Shown here: positions 1 to 12,296 of the stretch, one piece after another
How positions within the stretch are numbered: position 1 is the first letter of the stretch
Layout of the letters: each line of letters begins with the position of its first letter
Origin: Sthenelais limicola
Taxonomy: Eukaryota; Annelida; Polychaeta; Phyllodocida; Sigalionidae
Assembly: GCA_942159475.1 (NCBI GenBank)
Contig: OW804100.1
Span: 5,472,127-5,536,126, forward strand
Reading direction: 5' to 3'
DNA length: 64,000 nucleotides
The notes under the pieces: generated by a model
What the model was told of the DNA's origin: nothing
The model's input: only the letters and a program-made list of their open reading frames with translations
Databases searched by the model: none
Translations under genes and position numbers: made by a program

Positions 1-145
1 GGACTCGGCTTTTATTGGGAATATGTAACTTTAATGGGAATATAATGACATTTTGGTGTCTTAATGGGATTATAATGGCACTTTGCGGTTTGATGAGAGA
101 GGCTTTCCCTTCATTTGAAGAGACTCTCTCAACTTTGGGCCTAGA
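1..145. repeat. Inverted-repeat partner of 6340-6470
   Basis: Read in reverse complement, this stretch matches about 6340-6470. Both hold a degenerate motif of about 27 bp (TTTAATGGGAATATAATGAC) repeated two to three times, then a purine/pyrimidine stretch ending near GGGCCTAGRC. The copies face each other about 6.2 kb apart. They could be the ends of one large element or independent insertions; nothing between them encodes a transposase. Confidence 0.7.
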
Positions 146-435
146 CTGCGGTCTGCATTTTCCCATTTCTACACTTGAGTAGAGCACTTGTATCCCCCAG
201 ACATCTCCTCCCTTTCTAGGTGTTATTCTTGTATCTTCCATCTTTGCCTCCGCTCCCTCCATTATCTGGGTCAGAATTCAGGCATCACTGCACCGATTCT
301 TCTGCCTCACCGATCTGTCCATTTGGCCACGAGTCAAAATACCTGATAATGTAATGTTGAGTTAGAATTAGGATAGTCGGACCTGAAAGGCGGTGACTGA
401 TGGGGCGCGTTAAATGGTGGCCAGCTAAGGTGGGA
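146..435. other. No gene seen; unique-looking sequence
   Basis: I see no supported coding region, RNA gene or repeat in this stretch before the minisatellite. Confidence 0.5.
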
Positions 436-700
436 TGATCAACCTGGCTCATGGTGGGGCTCATGGTGGGGGCTCATGGTGGGGGCTCATGGTGGGGGCT
501 CATGGTGGGGCTCATGGTGGGGGCTCATGGTGGGGGCTCATGGTGGGGCTCATGGTGGGGCTCATGGTGGGGCTCATGGTGGGGGCTCATGGTGGGGCTC
601 ATGGTGGGGCTCATGGTGGGGGCTCATAGTGGGGGCTCATGGTGGGGGCTCATGGTGGGGGCTCATGGTGGGGGCTCATGGTGGGGGCTCATGGTGGGGG
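436..700 (+). repeat. GGGGCTCATGGTG minisatellite
   Basis: About 21 head-to-tail units of 12-13 bp (GGGGCTCATGGTG), differing mainly in four versus five G residues. One unit has CATAGTG. The length variation shifts reading frame from unit to unit, so the open frames that cross it are by-products of the repeat and not genes. Confidence 0.95.
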
Positions 701-954
701 CACGGGGGACGCAAAGATGCATGTGCTGTGTGAGGGAATTTGTATATATTTTTTTATTTGGTGTTTTTATACAGCACATCTTCTGTAACAACGACAGTTG
801 AGTTATCAACAAACAAGTACATTGTACAATGAAGTTCTAATAATCAATTGAGGACATTAACATTGAGATATGGGCTCACATGCAGATGATAATTCAATAT
901 AGAATAACCATGGTTTATCTAGACCTAACTCTACTTACCTTACCTAACCCTTAG

Positions 955-1680
955 GGGTGGGTAAGGGATCAGTGGGGTAGGGGTGGGTGGGTAGGGTAAG
1001 GGGTGAGACGGTGGGTGGGGTAGGGGTGGGTAAGGGGTGAGATGGTGGGTGGGGTAGGGGTGGGTAAGGGGTGAGATGGTGGGTAGGGTAGGGGTGGGTA
1101 AGGGGTGAGATGGTGGGTGGGGTAGGGGTGGGTAAGGGGTGAGATGGTGGGTAGGGTAGGGGTGGGTAAGGGGTGAGATGGTGGGTGGGGTAGGGGTGGG
1201 TGGGTAGAGATGGGTAAGGGGTGGGTGGGAAGGGTAGGGTAGGGTAAGGGGTAAGGGGTGGGTGGGTGGGTAGGGTAGGGTAAGGGGTGGGTGGGTAAGG
1301 GGTGGGTGGGTAGGGTAGGGTAAGGGGTGGGTGGGTAAGGGGTGGGTAAGGGGTGAGATGGTGGGTAGGGTAGGGGTGGGTAAGGGGTGAGATGGTGGGT
1401 GGGGTAGGGGTGGGTAAGGGGTGAGATGGTGGGTAGGGTAGGGGTGGGTAAGGGGTGAGATGGTGGGTGGGGTAGGGGTGGGTGGGTAGAGATGGGTAAG
1501 GGGTGGGTGGGTAGGGTAGGGTAGGGTAAGGGGTGGGTGGGTGGGTAGGGTAGGGTAAGGGGTGGGTGGGTAAGGGGTGGGTGGGTAGGGTAGGGTAAGG
1601 GGTGGGTGGGTAAGGGGTGGGTAGGGGTGGGTAGGGGTGGGTGTGGGTGGGTAGGGGTGGGTAGGGGTGGGTGGGTAGGA
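955..1680 (+). repeat. G-rich satellite (GGGTRRGGGG variants)
   Basis: About 720 bp of GGGTAGGG, GGGTAAGGGG and GGTGGGTGGG blocks, with a higher-order period that includes GGGTAAGGGGTGAGATGGTG. G is confined to the plus strand, and the dense G3-G4 runs could form G-quadruplexes. Two long minus-strand frames of Pro/Thr/Tyr/Leu repeats cross it and are artefacts of the composition. Confidence 0.95.
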
Positions 1681-2123
1681 GAAAAAGAATCCAATCTGCC
1701 TGTGTTAATCTCTGCGCATCCTTTGTACCTCCCCCCCGCGCACATGACAATGTCTGCCTTCTCTGATTAGCCTCGTTCTCAGATTGACTCACCTCCTTCT
1801 ATCCAAACGGTTACTATGGCAACATCCTTTTCTCCCTATATACTAGATCTACTTAATCATGCCAACATCTGTCGCAAAACCTAAGTGTCCTCCTCCGCCT
1901 GTTTAATGATTTACTTTCTGTATCCATATGTATATATATGTATGTAGTCTCCCACATTTTGTGCTGCATATGTACATGTATGATGCATGCAGCACAAAAC
2001 GCACTAGACATTCAAGACTCAAGTTGGTAACATTGTATTGGCATTCTCCAACCTATAACTTCCCTATATCCCCCATGCATGGTTACAAATTAATTGTATT
2101 ACCAGTAACCTTTCCTATGATAT
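1681..2123. other. No gene seen between satellite and MITE
   Basis: Mixed-composition sequence with no supported exon, RNA gene or repeat. Confidence 0.5.
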
Positions 2124-2364
2124 GGGTGAAGCCGACAGAAAATGTACAATTCGCCTTCACGTCAGAATCCTCTCAAATAACCCAAATTTAAGACAGAAAT
2201 TCAGTCCAAAATTCAGATCAACATATAACCAGACAGATTGTCTGAATCAAGGCAGTATCGAATATATTCAGATATACCAAGTATTGGTCATTTTTCAGCC
2301 TAATTGAGCAGAATTTACTAAATATGTAGAGCTGCGAATTGAACATTTTTTGAAGATTTCACCC
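2124..2364 (+). mobile_element. MITE family 1 copy (GGGTSAR ends)
   Basis: About 240 bp bounded by inverted ends GGGTGAAG...TTCACCC. The interior is the conserved family sequence: AATGTACAATTCGCCTTCAC, CCTCTCAAATAACCCAAATT, then TTTACTAAATATGTAGAGCT. The 4-bp flanks are ATAT and ATAA. It has no coding capacity. Confidence 0.85.
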
Positions 2365-4189
2365 ATAAGTAGCCTGAAATCTCCCTTATAAGTTGTTATA
2401 GCGCTATGCATATACGAACCGAATTTCAATTTGCATAAAGTGGTTTTGGAAAGGCAACATTATCATTTAAATTGTTGTAAGACGCTCACCCCCCCCCCCC
2501 CCCCCCTTCCCCCACCCCTTCTCAAGAAAAACTGATCAATGGATGAAGCTTCCAGTATGCGTTGAGTGTAGGCATGCCCTCGGGGAATATTCTCCCGTTA
2601 GACTTTATAGGAATGAGGCTGGGGGGGGGGGGGGGGGGGGGGGCAGGCGGCTGATCCAATATTTACTCGTCCTCCCTCTGATGACGGTGTCTCGTGTTTG
2701 TTTTCCCCTCAGCAGGTGTTGTCAATCCGTCCCCGCCGCCAACATTTCACGCTACACCAAATATCAAGGTCACTTCCAAGGTCAGTGGCTCTCGTCGAGA
2801 TAACGTCGTACTAGAGGACATCATCATCGTCATCTCGCGAGATGACGTTCTGGGGGTGACACGGCGAGAGTATTAGGTCATGTAATTACATCGCCAAATG
2901 TAGGGGGCGCTAAAAGGAAGTGACGTATACAATTATCACGTGATTACCGACTACTCAAGAGCGCCCCCTCGAGGCAATACAGAGGTGACATGACATGTGG
3001 GTTTTAATATATTCCACTATACAACTCATGGGTGATCACAGCAGGTAGTGTAGTGAGGTTTAATACTATAGGAGGAGTGTTACAGTACAGACAGCAGATG
3101 GCAACTATAGATGATCCTTAATATTCCTGTCAATCATTTTACTAATTTATAAGCAAATATCTGTGATAAAATCATGTTTAATTATTGAATAACTTTGCGA
3201 ATATAGTTATGAAATATAAATGGAATTTGTATTTGAACACACTGTTGTTCATGAACATAAGGGGCAAGGCGATTAGCCTTACCTGAGGCATGTTTAATCC
3301 TTGCATATGGGCGACTGGGCATCGACATTGTGGAAAGAAAATAATAAAGGTTTTGACAATAAAAAATACCATTTGGGCGCCGCAAGCTGCATGGAAGAGG
3401 GACAGATACTATCAAAGCAAGGAGTGTCAAGCAGTATCAAATGACTTGTTACTTTAAAACATGATAGTTAGCGACGAAATTAAAATAAATTAACGAAAAC
3501 GTCAAGACAGAGTTCCGTGATAAATGCACCAAAATGCTGCTGGAATTATTATTATCTAATTTATTTGCTATCTACGAAAACTTCAGATCATTAGATGTCT
3601 GCGCAAGTAATGGTTTAGACGAATTGTGAATCAGATCATAACGCAATCGTAACTCAGCTTAAACAAAATTGCTAAATAATTTGAAGCAGTTGAATGAGCG
3701 TTAGAAAAACACCATAGGATGAGACTGTGAGAATCGCCGACATGAAACAACTTGTTGTTTTTTGTCATTACCACGAAATCAAGGGACGCGGCCTCCTGCG
3801 TTTTATCCTACTTTCCTTCTACTACTCAGTACTCCTGTACTCAGTACTGCTCCTGTACGGTCGTGCACTGCACGTGGGGATTCTGCAGCTCCATTCTAGG
3901 GGCAGATTTTTTTTTACAAAACGCACACTTCACAGTTAAGATAAGATAAGATACGAGGTGTTTCGTTTGTCTTTAAAGATGTATAAAAAATATTTTGCTT
4001 ATGAGGAAGACAAACTGGTCGATATACCCTATGGGAAAAATCTGATGAATTGACCCATTTCTTCCGTCAATTACCGTGTTTTGGAATAAGGTTCAAGTGA
4101 CTAAAGACTTCTATGTCTAAAGCTACTTAATGAATGAAGAATGAATAAAAGAATAGAGTTCTACACAACTATAGATGTGTAGAGGTGTA
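2365..4189. other. Non-coding stretch with homopolymer tracts
   Basis: No supported gene. It contains a C run at about 2489-2506, a G run at 2621-2643 and a short AGATA tract near 3937-3953. The homopolymers are of a length that often assembles poorly. Confidence 0.6.
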
Positions 4190-4395
4190 TACACATCTAC
4201 ACATCTCTCAAATTCTGCTAAATTAGAGTGAAAAATAATAAATACTGAGTATATCTGAGTATATTCTGTATTGTATTCATTCAATAAATCTGTCTGATCA
4301 TGTTGAAGTGTATTTTTAACCTCATTTTCGTCTTAAATTTGGGTTATTTGAGAGGATTGGTGAAGGTGAATTGTACATTTTCGTCGATCTGACCC
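4190..4395 (-). mobile_element. MITE family 1, end-truncated
   Basis: Starts inside the family sequence (CTACACATCTCTCAAATTCT) and runs to the terminal ATCTGACCC. The first roughly 30 bp with the other inverted end are missing. Confidence 0.75.
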
Positions 4396-4687
4396 CTATG
4401 TAGGCCTATCGTGATAAGTGACGATCTGACCCTCTATTTGCCCTATTTCTCCCATCCACTCCACATCTTCTCTTATCTCTTTATCTAACAATTACAAACC
4501 TCCGCCTTATTTCCTCTACCATAAAGCTTAGGTACAGCATGAGTGTAAATAAGGCAGACGTTGTATCAATATTTATGTGCTTCCAATCTGTGCACCAGCA
4601 GTTCCGCTAGATTTATTGCCACTCTTCGGCTCCCAGCTCGTCTCCGTTGCCTTCACTAGCGATGCCTCTACATTCATACTGTTATAT

Positions 4688-4922
4688 GGGTGAAGTCACC
4701 AGAAAATGTACAATTCGCCTTCACCAATCCTCTCAAATAACCCAAATTTCAGACGAAAATAAAGTTCAAAATACAGTTCAACCTAACCAAACAGATTGCT
4801 AGAATCAATGCAATGCCGAATATACTCAAATTTACCCAGTATTGACCAAATTGCAGCCTAATTTAGCAGCATTTACTAAACGTGTACAGCTGCAAATTGT
4901 ACATTTTCTGAAAATCTGACCC
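4688..4922 (+). mobile_element. MITE family 1, full length, TSD ATAT
   Basis: GGGTGAAG...CTGACCC ends with perfect 4-bp flanking duplications ATAT/ATAT. The interior matches the copies at 8606 and 16673 in the same orientation. It is one of the copies that define the element boundaries and TSD length. Confidence 0.9.
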
Positions 4923-5651
4923 ATATTATATGTATATACGGAGAGTGGATTCAATATGGAACCTTGCACCTCTAGCTACCTCTCTCATATATAGCCCCCT
5001 CCCATTACACCTTCTCAAGCCCAGTCAAGTCCCGCCTCGTGTCCCCGGACTGCTATCTTAGAACCCTCGTGTTCTCGTTACACGAGAGTTCAGCGCGAGA
5101 GTTGGCCTGCATCCTGCATCTTAACACGCCCCCTCGTGGCTCTCTTGTGAGTCACACAGGCAGGAAATCCAATTTGGGATTGATTTTGTGTTGGGGGAGG
5201 TGGGCGCGGAATTGTGGGTAGATGCCTAGATCAGGACGAGACCGAGGCTTGTCTGGTCATGTGACCACAATAGAAAGCCCACGTGATCTGTGAGAAAGCA
5301 ACCAGGTTGCATCTCTGAGAGGGGCAGAATCAATGTGGGTGATAATAGGGGATATTGCCATTGACTGAAGGCATTCCTAATTCGGATGAGTCACCTTTGT
5401 GATATAACCAAAGGTATTTATGCAAATTGGTAGTGTAAATATGCATTATGACGTCATAAAGGTTAGTTATGTGTTAGTTAGTGGATGGTTAGTATGCGCA
5501 TGCGTAATGTAATCATTGATGGTGAGTGGGGGATGATAGTGAGCGATAATAGAAAGTTTATCAATATAGTGGTGATGCGCTGATCCCTAATGCTATTTTC
5601 ATACGCTCGAGGCCATGAGTGACAATAGTGATGTACATTGTAGATCTATGT

Positions 5652-5886
5652 GGGTCACATTTTTAGAAAATGCTCAATCTACATTTCTACACATCTCTCA
5701 AATTCTGCTGAATTAGAGTGAAAAAGGATAGTTAATGAGTATATCTAAGTGTATTCTGTATTGTATTCATTCAATAAATCTGTCTGGTTATGTTGAACTG
5801 TATTTTGAACCTGATTTCCGTCTTAAATGTGGGCTATTTGAGGGGATTGGTGAAGACCAATTGTACATTTTCTGGAGACTTGACCC
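5652..5886 (-). mobile_element. MITE family 1, full length, TSD ATGT
   Basis: GGGTCAC...TTGACCC with perfect 4-bp flanks ATGT/ATGT. This subfamily has the CTACACATCTCTCAAATTCT and AATAAATCTGTCTGGTTATG interior. Confidence 0.9.
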
Positions 5887-5980
5887 ATGTACCTGTATAT
5901 TATACATGTAGTGGGAGGAGGCAGGGCTCAACTGTCAGCTTCAGATAGTTGCCTATGGACATTTTGGGCAATGTGACAAT
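5652..5980 (+). repeat. Larger duplicated unit, inverted partner at 9845-10156
   Basis: The MITE plus about 90 bp of flank (ATGTACCTGTATATTATACA, then the CAGGGCTCAACTGTCAGCTT block and CATTTTGGGCAA) reappears in reverse complement at about 9845-10156. The duplication therefore includes the MITE and its neighbour. Confidence 0.8.
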
Positions 5981-6339
5981 TTTCATGCACGTCAGACATA
6001 ATATCTGGCGTTTCTCCCATTTATACTTCACTTATAGCGTGGAATATAAATACAGGTGTATATTTGCCGCCCTATATATAAACATACACATACAAGTAAT
6101 TCCTTAATGAAACTAACATGGTGAGGTGTGTTTGGTGTCAAGAGCTTGTAGATGATGTAAGGTCTGGCAATGTCACACTTTCTGCAGGTAGAATCAGTTA
6201 TAAAGTAATAAGGGCACATGAAATACATTTTATCAATATACATTTATGTATCATGGACCTTTGGACATTTTAATGAATAGGCATACAGAGTTGGCAATTT
6301 AATTGTGGTTTTATAGGAATCTCCTTCCTTTCAACCCTC

Positions 6340-6470
6340 CAGCCTAGGCCCAAAGTTAAGAAAGCCCCTCAAACGAAGGGAAACCCTCTCGCCTCAAACC
6401 GCCATTATAATTCCATTAAGACCGCAAAATGTCATTATATTCCCATTAAAACGCCGAGTCCTTGGCCAGG
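6340..6470. repeat. Inverted-repeat partner of 1-145
   Basis: Reverse-complement match to the first 145 bases, ending AAACGCCGAGTCC. It is not identical, with roughly one difference per 8-10 bases and small indels, so it is not recent. Confidence 0.7.
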
Positions 6471-7075
6471 GAACTGATTAGCGAAGTAGGCTGACATACC
6501 ATTCTCATGTGATCTGAGGGTTTGGACCGAGAGTGCATGTACGATTCATATAACATTTAGGCCTAATATATGAAACCAACGAATAGAAGAACTCATATTC
6601 ATCGATGCAACCAATGGCGGACATTCTCATTTTCTCATTTCGGTTATTGGAATCAGTCTGCAAGGCTTTAAGAAGAAATATAAGCCTTAAACTGTAGTTG
6701 ATGGACAACTACATTCATCTATGATTATTCATCCCGTGTGGATCTATTAGAGAAAGCCTCTAACTGTTGCCATGACAACTTCACCCCGTCTCTGCCCACC
6801 TGGCCCTTTAACTACCTCCATTAGAGGAGATCTCCACTGGATAATACACCCATCAATCCCGCCCTATTATCACCCGGCCCAATATTCACTTAATATCGCT
6901 CATTGATGATAGAGAACATAGTGCGCGTCGGATGGATACAGATTAGCAGCCCTTTCACTGTGTTTACTCAACCAGAGCTGTTTCTACTAGCCTCGTTTAT
7001 GAAAGGCGGCCGGCAGGCGGCGGTACTAGTGAATTCAAGGCTGTCACTGGGAGTGTAGGGTGCTGATGTATTAAG
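6471..7075. other. No gene seen
   Basis: Unique-looking sequence without a supported exon, RNA gene or repeat. Confidence 0.5.
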
Positions 7076-7310
7076 GGGGCAGATTTTCCGAAACTGTACA
7101 ATTCAACTTCACCAATCCTCTCAAATAACCCCAATTCCAGACGAAGATATAGTTCGAGATACAGTTGAACCTAACCATACAGATTGCTAGAATCAATGCA
7201 ATGCCGAATATACTCAAATTTACCTAGTATTGACCAAATTGCAGCCTAGTTTAGCAGAATTTACTAAATGTATCCAGCTGCCAATTGTACATTTTCTGAA
7301 AATCTGACTC
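7076..7310 (+). mobile_element. MITE family 1, full length
   Basis: Ends are GGGGCAGATTTTC and AAAATCTGACTC, flanked by ATTA on both sides. The interior matches the copy at 4688 closely. Confidence 0.8.
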
Positions 7311-7511
7311 ATTAAGTCCATAGAAATTCTTCTAGTCATTGACCAGTGTTCTCCCTGTACATTTCCTTCCAATACAAGGCTGCAGACCAGAATAATACAT
7401 TCAGTGCATGGCTGTATGATAGTTTGTAAATGTTAGTTTCCATGTATATATAGGCCTATGAAGGATGTCGTTAATGATCAATGACCCGCTGTACCTGGAA
7501 GTAGAGGTATA

Positions 7512-7760
7512 TTAGGGAGACTTAGCAACCACAACGCACCTACATACCACTAACGCATCCACTAACTATTAGGACATTATTACCGCTGTGGGGATATCTC
7601 GAGAGGCGCTAGGTCGAGGGCATCTGCAATGCAGGCCTCTCAAGATATGCCCGCAACGGTAATAATGTACAACTAGTTAGTGGATGCGTTAGTGTTGTGT
7701 TGGTGCGTTGTGGATGCGTTAGTGTTGCGTTGGTGCGTTGTGGTTGCTAAATCTCCCTAA
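7512..7760. mobile_element. Foldback/MITE element with long inverted arms
   Basis: Outer ends TTAGGGAGACTTAGCAACC and, inverted, TTAGGGAGATTTAGCAACC. The arms run inward for roughly 110 bp with matches at CACAACGCACC, CTAACGCATCCACTAACTA and CATTATTACCG. The right arm holds an extra tandem block (GTGGATGCGTTAGTG twice). No clear target duplication and no coding capacity. Confidence 0.8.
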
Positions 7761-7905
7761 CATCGAGGCAATCACATTATTTTTACTTTAAAGAATCCCT
7801 GAAGCCCTCCGCTATAATATTCAGCCGCGGCTATGAGGTCTACTAGAGACGTCCTACCTCATACCTCTATAGATGTTAGTCTGTCTGTAAAATTCTTCTA
7901 TATTT

Positions 7906-8137
7906 GGGTCAGACTTTAAGAAAATGTACAATTAGTAGCTGTACACATTTAGTAAATTCTGCTAAATTAGGCTGCAATTTGGTCAATACTAGGTACATTC
8001 GAGTTTATTTGGCATTGCATTGATTCTAGCAATCTGTTTGGTTAGGTTGAACTGTGTTTTGAGCTTTATTTTCGTCTGAAATTTGGGTTATTTTAGAAGA
8101 TGAAGTTAAATTGTACATTTTTCGACGCTCTCAACCC
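7906..8137 (-). mobile_element. MITE family 1, diverged
   Basis: GGGTCAGACTTTAAG at one end and a decayed GCTCTCAACCC at the other, with the TTAGGCTGCAATTTGGTCAA subfamily interior. The flanks do not match. Confidence 0.75.
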
Positions 8138-8605
8138 TAGATGTACGTCTGTGTGTAAAGTCCGCCTATATTTGTGTCCTTCTATCCCCGCCCCACCACC
8201 GCCACCACGCCTCCCGCACGCCCTCCTCTGTCCCGTCTGTCGGCGACAGTAGCGCCGACTGGCGACCATAGAAAGAAGCTCTAACCATCAAAGAGAACTC
8301 TATTCTATAGCGCAGTGTCATCCGTTCAATAGGCGCTCTCCGCCGGGACTACTTACCCACCGCTGTCTCTCGTGTATCAAGGAGTTGTCGGACATTGTGG
8401 GCGCTCAGCCGGGCGGAAAATTGGACAAAAAATACTAGAAGCGAGGAGAATCTTCACAAATTAGTGTGAAAGGATTAACCAGAGGGCACTGCGGGCGGTG
8501 GATGGGGATGAGGAGGAGGGCTTGTGAGCAGGGCCGGGTTTACTGCAGTGAATAGCAGTCATTGAAAAGCGGCCCTGATGAGGCATAGGCTTCTGCCCGC
8601 TATAT

Positions 8606-8839
8606 GGGTCCGATTCTCAGAAAATGTACAATTCGTCTTCACCAATCCTCTCAAATAACCCACATTTGAGTCAAAAATGAGCTTCAAAATGCAGTTTAAC
8701 ATAACAGAACAGATACTTTAAATCAATGCGATACAAAATAGACGCAGATATACCCAGTATTCTTCATTTTCCGCTTGATTTAGGAGAATTTCCTAAATGT
8801 GTAGAGCTGCCAATTGTACATTTTCTGAAAATCTGACCC
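8606..8839 (+). mobile_element. MITE family 1, full length
   Basis: GGGTCCGATTCTCAG...AAATCTGACCC with flanks ATAT/GTAT. It contains uninterrupted AATGCAGTTTAACATAACAG, the empty target for the 1,074-bp element inserted in the sister copy at 56985-58294. Confidence 0.85.
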
Positions 8840-9927
8840 GTATTTATACCTGACTCCTGTGTTATAATCATTTATAGAGTCGTGGCCGTGCATTAGGTCA
8901 GCCTTGCCCTATAAAGGATACACGTATCCTTATGACAGCTCAATCTCCACAGATTCCATGAGAGGAAGCATCTTTTAATCATCATTGGAAGAAGCTCAAC
9001 GACTACATTTTTCGAGATTCTATATTAGAACAAACCCTTAATCAGATACAGTCACATTAAGTGGATTAATAACAACCCTCGCTTGAAAACTTTCTTAATT
9101 GATTGTGTTTTTGTACTTTATACCTCCTATAAATTTGTATAAATTTCAGCCCGAATTTAACCAAATTTCTTTCACAGCAGACTGAAATAAATTGTTAATT
9201 TTCGGTACACAAATTATACTTCAGGGGTGAATTCGTTCTGATTCAATCCAATTGTCGGGCACAGCTATTTACAGAGTACATTCTCCACATGTATTTCTTA
9301 CTACCGGTATATAGACTCCAATTTCATTTCTCTTATCCATTTTGCTTTGTCAGCAGATGGCATTTCTATACCATTGAGGCTGTGTATAGACTAGTGCCTA
9401 TAATGTGGTATATTTGAGGTTGTGTTGTGCAGAATAAGGACTCCTACTCCTAGTAAGGTCTAGGGGTAAATTGAGTGATGGTGATGAAGTTACTAAGCTA
9501 GGAATGGCCAAGTCTACGTGGGCCAAATCCCAATCGGACGTATTTATGGACGTGTAACAATGGCGGCCGTATTGAACGGGTTCTTTGAAACGCAATACTG
9601 GCACTTTTTTGTGACACGTTTCAAATGAACGCTGCACAATCAATTTGTCGTGATATGTTTTCTGCACAAATATCATAAAAATGAATAAATAGGAGTGAAT
9701 CATTTGGTAGAAGGGATCGATATTGCTACTAGGAGAAGTAGGAGAAGAGGTCTTTGAAACCTCCATATGATTGACACTCGCGCCTTATAGCAATCGACTA
9801 CAAGGATCAAGTCTACAGAAAATGTACAATTATTGGTCTTCACCAATGCCCAAAATGTCCCTGGGCAACTATCTGAAGCTGACAGTTGAGCCCTGCCTCC
9901 CACTGCATGTATAATATACAGGTACAT

Positions 9928-10156
9928 GGGTCAAGTCTCCAGAAAATGTACAAATGACCTTCACCAATCCCCTCAAATAACCCAAATTTAGGACGAAAAT
10001 CAGGTTCAAAATACAGTTCAACATAACCAGACAGATTTATTGAATGAATACAATACACTCAGATATACTCAGTATTCATCCTTTTTCACTCTAATTTAGC
10101 AGAATTCGATAGATGTGTAGAAATGTAGATTGCGCATTTTTCTAAAAATCTGACCC
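9928..10156 (+). mobile_element. MITE family 1, full length
   Basis: GGGTCAAGTCTCCAG...AAATCTGACCC with flanks ACAT/ACAA. It is part of the inverted duplicate of 5652-5980. Confidence 0.8.
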
Positions 10157-11200
10157 ACAATGTCTTAAAATCAAATCGATATAGAAGAACTGTCCACACG
10201 TTGATCGAAATTTTGATTACCGCAGCATTATTATATATGTATTACTATTTGCTCTTGAACTATCATCTTGGGACAAAGGTTGGTCGACTCTGCTGAGCCT
10301 CTGGGTGAGCTTGGGGGTCTAAATAGAGCGCAAACTGTTTTCTTTTCCATTATGTAGCCTTCTAGCATCTCCGCCGACCACTGTGGCCATGTCGTAATGT
10401 CTAGCACTGGAGATAGAACCCGTTTGTGGCAGCATATCGTTATGACTACCCCTGGCTTCCAGCCTCGGGATAAGGTTACTCAATTTGTCAGAGCCAAGAT
10501 AAATGCATGCTGGGTAGACTGATGGCTTGTGGGAAGTTGTTACTACTCCCCAGTAGGGGGTGCCACCTAAGTACTAACCACGTGGCCATCTGTTTATGTA
10601 CTTCCCGTTTTCAGAATCTAGTTTTATCATTCACTCTTTATAAATATTTTATTTTCCTTGGCATGATCTCTAAAAGGGACTGTGTGAGACGCTAGCAGAG
10701 TCTCGTTGGCTTCGTATTTTTTTTTATTTACTTAAAGACCAATACATATTTAAATAGTTCAATTGAAAAGAAAAACGCTATATCCATCATGGATTATTTC
10801 GAGCATTCATATTTAGAACTAGCAAAGTACCTGTCCTCCGGACGGTCACCCTCTCTCCCCGCACTTCCCCCTCTCCCCCTTTTCCCACCCCCTCTGCTCT
10901 GCCTTTCATACCTGTTTTTCTCTCCCAACCCCATCTCAGATTTCAGGGGCTTTCCCAGGCTATAAATGGAGTGTAGAGATCGCAATTTAAAAAAGACCTC
11001 AAAATCACATTTTCACCCCAGATACCTTCACAAACCACATATAATCCTCCATAGAGGGTGGACAGAACTCTACAGATGAATAAGATGGTTTGTAAAACGA
11101 CAAATTCCAAGAACATGTGAGACAAAGAAACCCCTCTTTCCCTTATATGGATTTCTACCTCTTTTCGTAGAAATCGCTTTGCCCGTTTATTATATGGATA
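10157..11200. other. No confident gene; one weak terminal-exon candidate
   Basis: A good acceptor (TTTCTTTTCCATTATGTAG, ending 10358) precedes a frame of about 57 codons that closes at the TGA near 10530. I recognise no family and find no partner exon. The rest is unique-looking or T/C-rich. Confidence 0.3.
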
Positions 11201-11290
11201 AAGTGAACTATATATAAAACTTTTATTCTGTAATAACAAGGTACAGAAATGGACTGTGGCTTCTACAAATAGATCTTCCAGTTCGCCCAT
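11200..11290. repeat. AGATCTTCC repeat, copy 1
   Basis: Shares a pattern with 12395-12490, 53385-53475 and 63215-63312: an AACTTTTATTC-like start, then a TGGA or TGGAAG block and ending in AGATCTTCC. The copies at 53.4 and 63.2 kb lie in duplicated flanks of first exons of the MIEN1-like genes. Function unknown; possibly a retroposon end. Confidence 0.5.
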
Positions 11291-11647
11291 AAAACAAAAT
11301 ATATTAGAAATAACATCTAGATACCATATCCTTAATTCTAATCAGTACAGAGTTTGTTCACTTTTGTCCGTTTGTCCTTTTCACTTTATAACATTATTAT
11401 CTTTATATATTATTGTAATTTTCATCAATTAAATAATTTCCGTGATGTTTCATGGTCTTTCTGTCTATTTTACTTTCAAGGTGTTGTTGTTTGCACTTCC
11501 TTGTGGATTTGATTGAAGGCAGGCTATAGCTCAGGCTCGATCGCTTTAAATACGCCACAAGACTAGTGGGTGAGTGTGAGGGTGGTTTACCCAGTCCATG
11601 TAAGGAGAAGGTCTCCGGGTTTAATATTGTCCTTGAACAACATCTAG

Positions 11648-12100
11648 TTATTTTATTAGGATATTTGGGTAAAAGTAAATATGGCTGATTTATTAATCAG
11701 ATTAACCAAATGACCAAGAACTATATTCATCGACAGAAATTATTCCATGAAAATAATATTGTGTTTAAGGACTTTTTAAATGAAATTAAAAAGAGTTACT
11801 GTGCATTGAAATACAATGGGATGTTTGATCAGAAAAGCTGAAAATGGTTTAAAAAAAAAGGTTAATAAATATGTCAAGCAGGTGTATAAGATATACAAAC
11901 ATGATTTGGATATGAGACAACACTGATCGATCATTGAAATGAAGTTTTATTGGTAATGAATCGTTAAATTGTTAAAGATGAAGTGTCAGAAAATTTGAAA
12001 AAAAAAACAAAAAAATATAAAATGGGGTAAAGGTATATTGCTATTAGTCATGTATATGCCCAGACGGCAGGAATATTCGAATTAAACTCTTTTTAAAAAA
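11648..12100 (+). mobile_element. Retroposon insertion with 13-bp TSD and short A tail
   Basis: The 453-bp insert is flanked by exact copies of GAACAACATCTAG at 11635-11647 and 12101-12113, and it ends in CTTTTTAAAAAA. These are hallmarks of target-primed retroposition. An internal frame of about 45 codons closes at TGA, as in a 5'-truncated, decayed LINE 3' end. I could not assign a clade. Confidence 0.75.
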
Positions 12101-12183
12101 GAACAACATCTAGGTGCATCTTGTTAGTGTGTCTTGTAGCTATTGTTGTATGTTTCCCTGCTGACTGATTCAAGCAACGAGTG

Positions 12184-12296
12184 TGGATTACACTCTACAC
12201 TCGTCCCGTAGGCAGCGGCCTGCCATAGCCTTAACGTTAGAAGGCTCTGATGTTTACTGCCTACAGGTCGCGTATAGAGTGTAGAGCTTAATCCGG
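12184..12296. repeat. Small foldback element
   Basis: Inverted arms: GGATTACACTCTACACTC with GTAGGCAG on the left, and CTGCCTAC with GAGTGTAGAGCTTAATCC on the right, around a central palindrome CCTTAACGTTAGAAGG. No coding capacity. Confidence 0.6.

Noticed and set aside
435..801. Open frames of His/Gly/Trp repeats
   Set aside because: They are translations of a 12-13-bp minisatellite in several frames; unit-length changes shift the frame repeatedly.
944..1792. Long minus-strand Pro/Thr/Tyr/Leu repeat proteins
   Set aside because: Produced by the G-rich satellite; two overlapping frames look alike and neither has a gene-like flank.
10359..10530. Possible terminal exon after a good acceptor
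   Set aside because: No recognised family and no upstream exon with matching phase.
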